Positions 9,355 through 18,077 of a stretch of DNA of 64,000 nucleotides are shown here, piece after piece. The notes below the pieces were generated by a model. It was not told the DNA's origin, did no database searches, and worked only from the letters and a program-made list of their open reading frames with translations. The position numbers were made by a program, and so were the translations under genes. The DNA is taken from positions 2,157,501 through 2,221,500 of the forward strand of contig NZ_AP019791.1 in the NCBI RefSeq assembly GCF_007164525.1. Reading direction: 5' to 3'. The stretch comes from Rubrobacter xylanophilus. GTDB taxonomy: Bacteria; Actinomycetota; Rubrobacteria; Rubrobacterales; Rubrobacteraceae. Positions within the stretch are counted from its first letter, which is position 1. Every line of letters starts with the position of its first letter.

Positions 9355-11168
9355 CCTACGTAGCCCTCACAATCCTCGGTCCCCTCGCGGCAGCCGCGGC
9401 GATCCTGCTCCTGCGGCGCGCACCGGCGGCGCTGGCCCTGCTTGGGGCCGGGATCGGGACGGCGGGCTCCCTCCTCACGCTCCTCCGGGTGGCCGGGGGC
9501 GCCCGCTACGAGGCGACGCTCCCGGGCCTTCCGGACCTCCCCCTGCGGCTCGTCGCCGAACCTCTGACGGCGCTGCTCGCAGCGGTCGTGGCGGCGGTGG
9601 GCGCGCTGGTCCTCGTGTACGCGGTGGGCTACATGGAGGGTGAGGAGGACCGGGTGCGCTTCTTCGCGCAGATCTCGTTCTTCGTGGCGGCGATGCAGGG
9701 GCTCGTGCTGGCGGGCGACTGGGTGCTCCTGCTCGCCTGCTGGGAGCTGATCGGGCTGAGCAGCTACCTCCTGATCGGGTTCTGGTTCTGGCGTCCGGGT
9801 GTCGGAGGGGCGGCCACCCGCGCCTTCCTCTACACCCGCACCGCAGATCTCGGCCTCTACGTGGCGATCTTCGTCCTCGTCTCGAAGACCGGAACGAGCG
9901 AGATCCCCCAAACCCTCCAGACGGGCGGGACGGCGGCCCTCGTCGCCGGGCTCCTGCTCCTCGTCGCCGCGATGGGCAAGTCCGCCCAGACGCCGCTTCA
10001 GGGCTGGCTGCAGGACGCGATGGTCGGCCCCACCCCCGTCTCGGCGCTGCTGCACTCCGCGGCGCTCGTCGCCGCCGGGGCGATCCTCATGATCCGGACC
10101 TCCCCCCTGCTGCCGCCCGCCGTCCTCCTCGCCGTGGGCCTCCTCGGCGGCGCAACGGCGCTCACCACCGGCCTCATCGCCCTCGCCGAGCGCGACCTGA
10201 AGCGGCTGCTCGCGGCCTCGACCTCCGCCCAGTACGGGCTGATGCTGCTCGCGGTGGGCGCAGGGTCTCCCGTGGCCGCCCTCGTCCACCTCACCGCCCA
10301 CGCCGCGATGAAGAGCTCTCTCTTCCTCGGCTCGGGTGTCTTCCAGCGCTCCCGCGGCTCCACGGGTTTTGCGGATCTCGCGGGCATCGGACGCGCCCGC
10401 CCGCGGACCTTCCTCGGCTTCGCCGTCGCGGGCCTGGCGCTCGCCGGTGTGCCGCCGCTTAGCGGGTTCTTCACGAAGGACGCGATCCTCGCCGCCGCCT
10501 TCGAGTCGCCCCACGCCCTCCTCCTCGCCCCCCTCGCCCTCGGCGGGACGCTGCTCACCGGTGTCTACGTGGGGCGAGCGCTCGGGCTCCTGTGGCGCGG
10601 CGAGGGGGTCGGGGAGCCCGTGGAGGGGATTCGATGGATGGGCGCGGGCCTCTTCGCCCTCGCCCTTCTCGCATCCTCCCTGGGTCTTGCGGTCTCCCCC
10701 CTCGGGAGGCTCCTCGGTGAACCGGTCCCGAAGGACACGATCACCACCATCCTGGGTCTCGCGGCGACGCTCGGCGGTCTGGCTTTGGGATGGCTCGTCC
10801 CGGCGGGCCGGATGCTCGGGCCGCTGCGCGAGACCGCAGCGAGGGGCTTCCGGATCGCCGGGGGCTTCGACGGGCTCGTCGCAAGTCCAGCGCTCGCGGC
10901 GGCGCGCGCCGCCGACGCCCTGGAACGCGGCCTCTACACCGCCGTGGTCGGCGCCGGAGGGCTCGGGCTCGCCGTGGCGGAAGCCGTCCGCCTCGGAGAC
11001 GAACGCGGCATAGACGGGCTCATCTTCACCCTGGTGCGCGGCACCCGTGCGCTCGGTGGCCGGGCCCGGGAGCTGCAGTCGGGCCTCGTCCACCGGGAGC
11101 TGCTCGTCGCCGTGGCCGGCGGCGGCTTCATCCTCGCGTTGCTCGTGGCAGGCGTCCTGACAACGTAA
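9351..11168 (+). CDS. nuoL: Complex I-like antiporter subunit L
   Basis: Proton-translocating antiporter-like subunit of 605 residues, about the normal length. Key ionisable residues are kept: Glu in CWELIGLSSYLLIGFW, Lys in GKSAQTPLQGWLQDAM, and the PTPVSALLHSA broken-helix region. The C-terminal extension (lateral helix and anchor helix) is present and ends in a hydrophobic segment. The intact pumping residues contrast with the missing electron-transfer core upstream, implying that ion movement is retained and driven, or used, in another way. Confidence 0.95.
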   Translation: MTYVALTILGPLAAAAAILLLRRAPAALALLGAGIGTAGSLLTLLRVAGGARYEATLPGLPDLPLRLVAEPLTALLAAVVAAVGALVLVYAVGYMEGEEDRVRFFAQISFFVAAMQGLVLAGDWVLLLACWELIGLSSYLLIGFWFWRPGVGGAATRAFLYTRTADLGLYVAIFVLVSKTGTSEIPQTLQTGGTAALVAGLLLLVAAMGKSAQTPLQGWLQDAMVGPTPVSALLHSAALVAAGAILMIRTSPLLPPAVLLAVGLLGGATALTTGLIALAERDLKRLLAASTSAQYGLMLLAVGAGSPVAALVHLTAHAAMKSSLFLGSGVFQRSRGSTGFADLAGIGRARPRTFLGFAVAGLALAGVPPLSGFFTKDAILAAAFESPHALLLAPLALGGTLLTGVYVGRALGLLWRGEGVGEPVEGIRWMGAGLFALALLASSLGLAVSPLGRLLGEPVPKDTITTILGLAATLGGLALGWLVPAGRMLGPLRETAARGFRIAGGFDGLVASPALAAARAADALERGLYTAVVGAGGLGLAVAEAVRLGDERGIDGLIFTLVRGTRALGGRARELQSGLVHRELLVAVAGGGFILALLVAGVLTT

Positions 11169-11186
11169 AGAGAGGGGTATAGCGCT

Positions 11187-12650
11187 TTGTTGCCCATGGT
11201 CTCCGTAACGCTGTTTCTGCCGCTCCTCGGGGCCGCCCTGCTCGTGGTGCTGAGGGACGTCCCGTCGCGGACGGCGCACGCCATCGGGATAGTCGCCTCC
11301 GGGCTCACGCTCGCCGGGGCGGTCTGGATCTGGGCACGCGGCGTGGCGGGAGAGGGCTTCTCGCAGGTCGAGGAGGTGGCCTGGATCCCCTCCATCGGGG
11401 TCGCCTACCGGGTGGGCGTGGACGGCATAAGCCTGCCGCTCGTCCTGCTGACGGCGATCCTCTTCTTCGTAGCGCTCGTCTTCTCGGCCCGAATAGAGGA
11501 GCGCGCCCGCTCCTACGTCGCCCTCGCCCTGCTCCTGGAGACCGCCTCCATCGGGGTCTTCGTGGCGCTGGACGCGATCCTCTTCTACGTCTTCTTCGAG
11601 GTGACGCTCGTCTCGATGTACTTCATGATCGCCGGCTGGGGCCACGAGGGGCGCCAGCGGGCCGCGCTGATGTTCTTCCTCTACACCCTCTTGGGGAGCC
11701 TGCCGCTGCTGCTCGCCATCCTGGGCCTCTACCTGGGCAGCGACCCGAACACCTTCGACATGCGCGCGCTCATCACGGACCCACCCCTCTCGGGGCTCGC
11801 GGCGACGCTGGCCCTCCTCGCGATGCTGGTGACTTTCGCCGTCAAGATCCCCGTCTTCCCCCTCCACACCTGGCTCCCGGCCGCCCACGTCGAGGCGCCA
11901 ACCGCCGGGAGCGTGATCCTGGCGGGCGTGATGCTGAAGTTCGGCACCTACGGTCTCGTCCGCTTCGCGCTGCAGATGACCCCGGAGGCCTTCCGCAGCC
12001 TGGCGGTCGTGGTCCTCGCCTTCGGCGTCTTCAGCGCGCTCTACGGGGCGTTCGCGGCGCTGGCGCAGACGGACCTGAAGCGCCTGGTCGCCTACACGAG
12101 CGTCAACCACATGGGCTACGTGGTCGTGGGGGTGGCGGTGGCCGCGGCGGCGGCCGACCCCGGGGCACGCACTCTGGCCCTGGACGGAGCGGTGCTGCAG
12201 ATGGTGAGCCACGGCGTCGTCACCGGCGCTCTCTTCCTGCTGGTCGGCATGATCCAGGACCGCGCCCACACCCGCGAGATGGGCGAGCTCGGCGGGCTGC
12301 TCAAGGTCGTACCGGTTTTAGGATGGTCTTTCGTGCTGGCCGCGTTCGCCTCGCTGGGGCTGCCGGGCCTGGCGCACTTCCCGGCGGAGTTCCAGATCTT
12401 CCTCGGCACCCTGCGGGTCTACCCAGCCGCCGTGGTCGTGGTGCTCGGCATCGTGGTGACCGCCGGCCTGTACCTGAAGGCGATCCAGAGCGCCTTCCTC
12501 GGTGAAGCCCCGGAGCGGTGGCGCGGGATGAAGGACATGGACGCCCGCGAGAGGCTCGCGGCGGCGCCGCTGCTCGCGCTGACGGTCCTGATCGGGGTGG
12601 CCCCCTTCGTGGTGCTCGAAGTGATCCACCGCACGACCCAGGGGCTCTAG
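11187..12650 (+). CDS. nuoM: Complex I-like antiporter subunit M
   Basis: Antiporter-like subunit of 487 residues. The conserved Glu in FFEVTLVSMYFMIAGWG and Lys in VKIPVFPLHTWLPAAHVEAP are present, as is the second-half repeat (YTSVNHMGY, SHGVVTGALFLLVG). TTG 11187 is chosen as start because AGAGAGGGG lies just upstream; ATG 11196 three codons later is an alternative. The 18-base gap from nuoL is the largest inside the membrane-arm genes. Confidence 0.95.
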   Translation: MLPMVSVTLFLPLLGAALLVVLRDVPSRTAHAIGIVASGLTLAGAVWIWARGVAGEGFSQVEEVAWIPSIGVAYRVGVDGISLPLVLLTAILFFVALVFSARIEERARSYVALALLLETASIGVFVALDAILFYVFFEVTLVSMYFMIAGWGHEGRQRAALMFFLYTLLGSLPLLLAILGLYLGSDPNTFDMRALITDPPLSGLAATLALLAMLVTFAVKIPVFPLHTWLPAAHVEAPTAGSVILAGVMLKFGTYGLVRFALQMTPEAFRSLAVVVLAFGVFSALYGAFAALAQTDLKRLVAYTSVNHMGYVVVGVAVAAAAADPGARTLALDGAVLQMVSHGVVTGALFLLVGMIQDRAHTREMGELGGLLKVVPVLGWSFVLAAFASLGLPGLAHFPAEFQIFLGTLRVYPAAVVVVLGIVVTAGLYLKAIQSAFLGEAPERWRGMKDMDARERLAAAPLLALTVLIGVAPFVVLEVIHRTTQGL

Positions 12651-12653
12651 GGC

Positions 12654-14012
12654 ATGGCACGCGACCTCTCGCTGCTCGCCCCGGAGATGGCGGTCCTCCT
12701 GACCGCGGTGGGCGCCCTGATCTTCGAGATGCTGCGCCTCCCCAAAGTGTCCCTGCCGTTCACCGTGGTCGGGCTGCTCGTCGCCGCCACCCTCACCGTC
12801 CCCCTGCTCGGCACCGAAACGGCCGTCTTCGGAGGCACCTTCCGCGTCGACCCTCTGAGCCAGTGGGCGAAGCTCGCGCTCCTGCCGGCGACGGCGCTCG
12901 TCACGCTCCTCGCCAGGACGGAGGTCCGCGACACCGACCGGGAGGGGACGGTCTACAGCCTGCTCTCCTTCACGGCCCTGGGGGCGCTCGTGCTCGCCGG
13001 GGCCGGAGACGTGATGTTCCTGGTGCTCGGCGTCCTGCTCTCTTCTCTGGGCTCCTTCGCCCTCGTCGCCTACCCCCGCGACGACCGCGCCACCGAGGCG
13101 GCGATGAAGTTCTTCGTCTTCGGCTCGGTGACGGGAGCAGTGATGACCTTTGGGCTCACCTACTGGTTCGGCGCGACGGGCTCGACCCTGCTCGGGGCGC
13201 TGGACCGCCTGGAGGACGCTCCGCTCGCGGCGGCCTTCGGGCTCGTAGTGGTGGTCGCGGGGCTGGGCTACAAGGCGTCGCTCGTCCCGTTCCACTTCTG
13301 GGCCCCCGACGCCTACGACGGAGCCCCCGTCTCCGTAGCCGCCTTCCTCTCGGTCGTCCCGAAGACGGGGGCGATCTTCGCCCTCGCCCAGCTCGCGCGC
13401 GACCTGCCGACCGGCACCGGCTGGCCGCTTCTCCTCGCCGGCGTCGCCGCGCTCACCATGACCTACGGCAACCTCGCGGCCCTGGTGCAGGAGAACGTGG
13501 TGCGGCTTCTGGCCTACTCTTCCATCGCGCAGTCCGGGTACTTCCTGCTCGCGATCGTCGCCGTCGGCGAGAGCGGGCTCGCCCTCCCGGCGCTCGTCGT
13601 CTTCGCCGCGGCCTACGCCGCGATGAACGTGGGAGCGTTCGCGATCGTCGCGCTCGCCGGGAGGACGCTCGGGGAGTTCACGGGGATCGGGAGGAGCAAC
13701 CCGGCGGCGGGGGTGGCGATGGTGATCTTCCTGGTCTCGCTCGTCGGCATCCCCCCTCTGGGCGGGTTCGTGGGCAAGTTCCTTCTCTTCGGCGCCGCGA
13801 TGGACGCTGGCTTCCTCTGGCTCGCCGTGGTCGGCATCCTCAACAGCGTCCTCTCCTTGGGCGTGTACCTCCGCATCATCGTCCCCATGTACCGCAGACC
13901 CAAAGAAGCAGCGGCCCCGGAGCCCCTGGTCCGGGCGGTCTGGATGATGGCGCTCGTCGCCACCGTGGCCGTGGGCCTCGCCGCACAGATCCTGCTGGGA
14001 CGAATCGCGTGA
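12654..14012 (+). CDS. nuoN: Complex I-like antiporter subunit N
   Basis: Antiporter-like subunit of 452 residues, third of the L-M-N series. Lysine and proline of the broken helix are visible in GLGYKASLVPFHFWAPDAYD followed by GAPVSVAAFLSVVPK. The second repeat holds LLAYSSIAQSGYFLL. It begins 3 bases after nuoM and closes the nuo-like set. No nuoC, E, F, G or I homologue is found before or after it. Confidence 0.95.
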   Translation: MARDLSLLAPEMAVLLTAVGALIFEMLRLPKVSLPFTVVGLLVAATLTVPLLGTETAVFGGTFRVDPLSQWAKLALLPATALVTLLARTEVRDTDREGTVYSLLSFTALGALVLAGAGDVMFLVLGVLLSSLGSFALVAYPRDDRATEAAMKFFVFGSVTGAVMTFGLTYWFGATGSTLLGALDRLEDAPLAAAFGLVVVVAGLGYKASLVPFHFWAPDAYDGAPVSVAAFLSVVPKTGAIFALAQLARDLPTGTGWPLLLAGVAALTMTYGNLAALVQENVVRLLAYSSIAQSGYFLLAIVAVGESGLALPALVVFAAAYAAMNVGAFAIVALAGRTLGEFTGIGRSNPAAGVAMVIFLVSLVGIPPLGGFVGKFLLFGAAMDAGFLWLAVVGILNSVLSLGVYLRIIVPMYRRPKEAAAPEPLVRAVWMMALVATVAVGLAAQILLGRIA

Positions 14013-14079
14013 TGTTCCGCGCGAAAACCCTATGGTCCCGGCAACGTACAGAGAGGAAACGGCTTCTGGAGGAGGGACA

Positions 14080-14526
14080 TTGAAGCGTCTGCTGTTCGTC
14101 GTGGCACTACTGAGCATCCCGCTCGTCGCCGGTTGTGGCAGCGAAGCCCCATCCGGCCCGGACGGCTCCCCTCCCACCAGCGTCAGCGGAGAGAGCGTCA
14201 CCGTACCCGGCGGCACATATACCCGCGTCTCGGCGGAGGAGTTGAAGGCGTTGCTGGAGAGCGAGGACTTCCCACTGGTGAACGTCCACATCCCCTTCGA
14301 GGGCGACATCCCGGGCACCGACCTCTCCATCCCCTACGACGAGATCGAGCACAATCTGGACAGACTCCCTGGGAAGGACGCGAAGATCGTTCTCTACTGC
14401 CGCAGCGGGAGCATGAGCACGGAGGCCGCCCAGAGGCTGGTGCAGCTGGGCTACGAGAACGTCTGGGAGCTGGAGGGGGGTATGAACGCCTGGAGAGCGG
14501 CCGGATACCAACTGGAAGGAACCTGA
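14080..14526 (+). CDS. Exported rhodanese-domain lipoprotein
   Basis: Secreted single-domain sulfurtransferase-like protein of 148 residues. TTG 14080 is preferred over the upstream ATG 14032 because GGAGGAGGG precedes it and it directly opens a signal peptide (LKRLLFVVALLSIPLVAGCG) with lipobox LVAGC. The rhodanese active-site loop CRSGSMS contains the catalytic Cys. It would be anchored outside the membrane. It starts 67 bases after nuoN, so probably belongs to the same transcript. A role in sulfur or copper-thiol chemistry at the cell surface is inferred. Confidence 0.85.
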   Translation: MKRLLFVVALLSIPLVAGCGSEAPSGPDGSPPTSVSGESVTVPGGTYTRVSAEELKALLESEDFPLVNVHIPFEGDIPGTDLSIPYDEIEHNLDRLPGKDAKIVLYCRSGSMSTEAAQRLVQLGYENVWELEGGMNAWRAAGYQLEGT

Positions 14527-14690
14527 AGCCTCGTCCCCATGAATGCCAACGAAGAGTGGCGTTCGGCGTCTTCCGGCGGCATCTGACCAGCAGATTTGGC
14601 CAGAAAGATGATCGAACGGGATCAGGTCGCGCCTCCCTTCCGGGGGTATTTTGTGATCGAAGGCGAGCGCGGAGAGGAGCCGGTGGAGAG
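14527..14690 (+). other. Intergenic region with a GGGGGTAT element
   Basis: No gene seen. CGGGGGTATTTTG at 14641-14653 resembles the G-tract-TAT elements at 3146 and 5355 and lies 38-50 bases before the SHOCT/multicopper oxidase genes. TATTTT (14647-14652) could serve as a -10 box, but no good -35 box is visible. Copper-responsive control is an inference. Confidence 0.3.
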
Positions 14691-14999
14691 ATGATGGGTG
14701 GATTCGACGGCGGAATGATGGGCGGCTGGGGAATCCTCGGGTGGCTGTGGATGCTGATCCCCCTGATTTTATGGGGTGGGCTTCTGGCCTTCATCGCCTG
14801 GGCGGTCGTCAGGGCCCTTCCGGGCCAGCGCGTCGGCGAGGGCGGATCTCCGGGAGGTGGTCTGCGTCCGGCCGAGGAGATCCTGAGGGAGCGCTTCGCC
14901 CGCGGCGAGATAGACGCCCGGGAATACGAGGAGCGGCTCCGGGTCTTGAGGGGAGAGACGCCCGCAGAAGAAGATCACACGTCCTCCGAGCGACGCTAG
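14691..14999 (+). CDS. Met/Gly-rich membrane protein with SHOCT domain
   Basis: Small protein of 102 residues, ATG 14691 with GGTGGAGAG just upstream. The N-terminus MMGGFDGGMMGGWG is Met/Gly-rich, one transmembrane helix follows (about residues 15-40), and the C-terminus EEILRERFARGEIDAREYEE followed by RLRVL is a SHOCT domain (short C-terminal oligomerisation motif). Such proteins are often near metal-handling genes. The next gene is a multicopper oxidase 20 bases downstream. Exact function is unknown; Met residues may bind Cu(I). Confidence 0.8.
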   Translation: MMGGFDGGMMGGWGILGWLWMLIPLILWGGLLAFIAWAVVRALPGQRVGEGGSPGGGLRPAEEILRERFARGEIDAREYEERLRVLRGETPAEEDHTSSERR

Positions 15000-15019
15000 A
15001 CCATGCAGAGAGAGCCGAC

Positions 15020-16471
15020 ATGAGAAGGCCCGGGCTGAGCCGCCGCGAGTTCCTCGGGATCGCGGGCATGGCCGCCGGCGCCCTCGCCCTCGGCGGCTGC
15101 GGTCCGTTCTCCGGTGGGGGACGGGATCTCCCCGGCTCTCCCCAGGCAAGGAGGACGGGCGAGACGCGGGAGCACCTCCTGCGGGCCGCCCCGTTGGAGT
15201 TCGAGGCCGGAGGCCAGCGCCTCCTCACCTGGGGCTACGAAGGAGACGTCCCCGGCCCGGAGATAAGGCTCAAAGAAGGCGACACCCTGCGCGTCAGGTT
15301 GCGCAACGAGCTGCCAGAGGAGACGACCATCCACTGGCACGGCCTGCCGGTACCCAACGCCATGGACGGCGTCCCGGGCGTGACCCAGCGGCCCATAAGC
15401 CCCGGCGAGGAGTTCGTCTACGAGTTCGTAGTGCCCGTCGCGGGCACCTACATCTACCACTCCCACGTCGGGCTCCAGCTCGACCGCGGGCTCTACGGCG
15501 CCCTCATCGTGGAGCCGGCCAAAGAGAACCTCGACTACGACCGCGAGTACGTCCTGGTGCTCGACGACTGGCTCGACGGCGCCGGAGGGACACCGGAGGA
15601 CGCCCTCCGGCGGCTCCGGGATTCCGGCGGCATGATGGGTGGCGGCATGGGCGGCGCCACCCTCGAGTATCCGCTCTACCTCGTCAACGGGCGCCCACCG
15701 GAAGACCCCGCGACGTTCGAGGTCCGCAGGGGCGAGAGGGTGCGGCTGCGTCTGGTGAACCCCTCGGCGGAGACCGTCTTCCGCTTCGCGGCCGGCGGGC
15801 ACCGCCTCACCGTCACCCACGCCGACGGTCAGCCCGTCGAGCCCGTGACGGTGGACGCGCTCAGGATCGGCATGGGCGAGCGCTACGACGTGGTCTTCGA
15901 GGCCGACAACCCCGGCGTACACCAGCTCACCGCCGCTCCCGAGGGCAAGGAGGGCCTGGCCCGCGCCCTCCTGCGCTACCGGGAGAGCGCCGCGAGCTCG
16001 CCGCCCCCTGCAGACCTCCTGCCCAAAGAACTCAGAGGCAAGCTCCTCACCTACGCCGATCTCAAGGACGCCCGGGAGCGTTCGTTCCCCGAAGACACCC
16101 TCCTCGGCGGTCCGGACAGGGTCTATCGGCTCACGCTCTCCGGCGGGCACGGAAGCTACGCGTGGGCCATAGACGGCCAGCTCTATCCGGACGCCGATCT
16201 CCTCGAAGTCCGCGAGGGCGAGTGGGTGCGCTTCGAGCTGCAGAACCACAGCATGATGGTCCACCCCATGCACCTGCACGGACACTTCTTCCAGCTCCGC
16301 AACGACACCGGGCGCGGCCCCTTCAAGGACACCGCGCTCGTCGAGCCGCACATGGGGCACCTCGCCTTCGACTTCGTCGCGGACAACCCGGGAGAGTGGT
16401 TCTTCCACTGCCACAACGCCTACCACCTGGAGACCGGCATGGCCCGCGTGGTCTCCTATGGGGGATCCTGA
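15020..16471 (+). CDS. Multicopper oxidase, Tat-exported lipoprotein
   Basis: Laccase/CueO-like enzyme that oxidises substrates (possibly Cu(I)) with reduction of O2 to water outside the membrane. ATG 15020 gives 483 residues starting with a twin-arginine signal (SRREFLG) and lipobox LGGC. Copper ligands are complete: HWH (105-107), HSH (147-149), HPMHLH (415-420) and HCHNAYHLETGM (463-474) with the type 1 Cys464 and an axial Met. A Met/Gly-rich loop at about 204-213 resembles the Met-rich inserts of cuprous oxidases. Adjacent copper genes support a cuproxidase role. Confidence 0.94.
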   Translation: MRRPGLSRREFLGIAGMAAGALALGGCGPFSGGGRDLPGSPQARRTGETREHLLRAAPLEFEAGGQRLLTWGYEGDVPGPEIRLKEGDTLRVRLRNELPEETTIHWHGLPVPNAMDGVPGVTQRPISPGEEFVYEFVVPVAGTYIYHSHVGLQLDRGLYGALIVEPAKENLDYDREYVLVLDDWLDGAGGTPEDALRRLRDSGGMMGGGMGGATLEYPLYLVNGRPPEDPATFEVRRGERVRLRLVNPSAETVFRFAAGGHRLTVTHADGQPVEPVTVDALRIGMGERYDVVFEADNPGVHQLTAAPEGKEGLARALLRYRESAASSPPPADLLPKELRGKLLTYADLKDARERSFPEDTLLGGPDRVYRLTLSGGHGSYAWAIDGQLYPDADLLEVREGEWVRFELQNHSMMVHPMHLHGHFFQLRNDTGRGPFKDTALVEPHMGHLAFDFVADNPGEWFFHCHNAYHLETGMARVVSYGGS

Positions 16472-16509
16472 AGCGTCCCTCAGGCCCGCGGCGGCAAACA
16501 CCGTCCCCA

Positions 16510-16525
16510 GAGCGTATACTCGCTC
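16510..16525 (+). promoter_or_regulatory. Inverted repeat around a TATACT box
   Basis: GAGCG-TATACT-CGCTC: 5-bp arms around a hexamer that matches the -10 consensus at 5 of 6. It lies 82 bases before the methyltransferase gene. No convincing -35 box is visible, so a promoter/operator is only possible. Confidence 0.3.
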
Positions 16526-16606
16526 CATGCCCATGACCCGCACATCCCCGCTGCACAGGAGCCATCGAGAAAGCCCCGCAACCCGGCCCTCCGCAGGAGG
16601 AAACGG

Positions 16607-17239
16607 ATGAGCCGCGGTGCCGCGCCGGAGACCGAGCGGGTAAGGCGCATCTGGGACGCCCACGCCCGCAACTACGACCGGGGGATCCGGACGGTCGATC
16701 GCCTCCTGCTGCGCGACGGCCGCCGGTGGGTGTGCTCCCGGGCCTCCGGCGAGGTGCTGGAGGTGGCGGTCGGCACCGGGCTGAACCTTCCGCTCTACCC
16801 CGAAGACGTACGCCTCACCGGGGTTGACATAAGCCCGGCGATGCTGGAGCGGGCCCGGAGGCGGGCGGCGGAGCTCGGGCGGGCGGCGACCCTGCTGGAG
16901 GGGGACGCCCAGTCCCTCCCCTTCCCGGACGCCTCCTTCGACACGGTGGTGTGCACCCTCTCGCTCTGCAGCATCCCCGACGACCACAAGGCCGTCGCCG
17001 AGATGAAGCGGGTGCTGCGTCCCGGCGGACGCCTGCTGCTCCTGGACCACATCCGCAGCTCCTCCCGACCCTGGCTGTCCCTGCAGCGGGTGCTCGACCC
17101 CCTCTTCGTACGGCTCGCCGGCGACCACCTGCTCCGGCGGCCGCTGGAGCACGTCGTCTCCGAGGGGTTCAGGGTGGAGCTCGCGGAGCGCTACGCGAAG
17201 GGGATGGTGGAGAGGATCTCGGCGATCAAGGAGGACTGA
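16607..17239 (+). CDS. Class I SAM-dependent methyltransferase (UbiE/MenG-like)
   Basis: Methyltransferase of 210 residues. Motif I is EVAVGTGLNLPLYP (about residues 49-62), followed by VDISPAMLERARRR, LPFPDASFDTVVCTLSLCSI and VLRPGGRLLLLDHIR. The pattern is that of small ubiquinone/menaquinone or lipid methyltransferases; the true substrate is unknown. GGAGGAAACGG precedes the ATG. It is the last plus-strand gene before the convergent cox operon. Confidence 0.85.
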   Translation: MSRGAAPETERVRRIWDAHARNYDRGIRTVDRLLLRDGRRWVCSRASGEVLEVAVGTGLNLPLYPEDVRLTGVDISPAMLERARRRAAELGRAATLLEGDAQSLPFPDASFDTVVCTLSLCSIPDDHKAVAEMKRVLRPGGRLLLLDHIRSSSRPWLSLQRVLDPLFVRLAGDHLLRRPLEHVVSEGFRVELAERYAKGMVERISAIKED

Positions 17240-17429
17240 GGAGCTGGCGCCGGGCGGCATCGTGCGGAAGACACGTGTCGAGACCTCGCCGGCTCCGCGG
17301 TTCCCACAAAGAGAGGGAGCTCCTGCCAGAGAGCGAAGATGCGCGGCGAAGAACGGCTCCGCCCGCTTGCCCTACTCGCGCCCGAAGCTCTCGATGGCAG
17401 CGCGGAGAGGCGTCTCCAGGAGCACCTCT

Positions 17430-18065
17430 TCACCTGCGCAGGAGCCAGACGACGACCAGCAACAGTACCGCACCCGCGGCGATCGCGGGCGCAGCCTGCT
17501 TCAGACGCTCGGTCACCGCCTCCCGACCCATCTCGCCGAGATCCAGCGGCTCGGGCTCGGGCTGCTCTATCCTGCGCACCCGCGGCTGCTCCTCCCCGGC
17601 GGCCTGCGGCGGCTCTTCTTCCTCCCCCGAGAGCTTCCGCTCCAGACACTCGGCGAACTGACCGAGCATCTTGGTCGCCACGTCCTGCTGGATGCCCCGT
17701 CCGAACTGGGCCGCCCGCCCGGTCAGGCGCATCTCCGTCTCCACCCTCACGTGGGTGCCGCCGTCCTCCTCCCTCAGCGTGGAGGTGATGGTCGCAGAGG
17801 CCGTCCCCTGCCCCCGCGCATCCCGCCCGCTGGCCTGAAGGACCATCCGCCGGTTCTCCTCGTCGACCTCCGCGTAGCGGACCGTCCCGTTGTAGCGGGC
17901 CGAGATCGGGCCCAGCTTCACGGTCATGGTGCCCCTGTACTCGTCGCCCTCGGAGCCCTCCACGGAGGCCCCGGGCAGGCAGGGCGCGACCTCCTCCAGG
18001 TTCTGCAGCGCCCTCCAGGCCTCCTCGAGGGGAACGCCGACGGTGAACTCGTTCTCTATCTTCAT
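17430..18065 (-). CDS. coxG: CoxG family protein (SRPBCC), membrane-anchored
   Basis: CO dehydrogenase subunit G family, 211 residues. The SRPBCC domain (MKIENEFTVGVPLEEAWRAL...) covers residues 1-145; a proline-rich linker follows, and the C-terminus ends in a hydrophobic anchor (GAVLLLVVVWLLRR). Family members recruit molybdenum hydroxylases to the membrane. It is the last gene of the cox operon. A 173-base internal segment is 99% identical to the adjacent second CoxG gene. Confidence 0.9.
   Translation of the reverse strand: MKIENEFTVGVPLEEAWRALQNLEEVAPCLPGASVEGSEGDEYRGTMTVKLGPISARYNGTVRYAEVDEENRRMVLQASGRDARGQGTASATITSTLREEDGGTHVRVETEMRLTGRAAQFGRGIQQDVATKMLGQFAECLERKLSGEEEEPPQAAGEEQPRVRRIEQPEPEPLDLGEMGREAVTERLKQAAPAIAAGAVLLLVVVWLLRR
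17668..17840. repeat. 173-bp near-identical tract, copy 1 (in coxG)
   Basis: Matches 18121-18293 at 171 of 173 positions (direct copies 453 bases apart) inside two tandem coxG paralogues. Sequence on either side diverges much more, which suggests recent gene conversion of the central part rather than simple recent duplication. Confidence 0.9.
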
Positions 18066-18077
18066 CTCGCCCTCCTC

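Noticed and set aside
9216-12269. Very long minus-strand open frame opposite nuoL/nuoM (1017 codons)
   Set aside because: It is a shadow of GC-rich coding DNA; the composition (Asp, Arg, His-rich, no family motifs) and conserved plus-strand genes rule it out. The same holds for 12318-14330 and 14996-17260.
14475-14483. GGGGGGTAT as a further regulatory element
   Set aside because: It lies inside the rhodanese coding region and encodes EGGM, a family-conserved segment, so it is coding coincidence.
17270-17279. Palindrome GACACGTGTC between convergent genes
   Set aside because: Ten-base palindromes are expected by chance in 64 kb, and the gap at 17240-17429 between convergent genes needs no promoter. 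No T tract supports a terminator.
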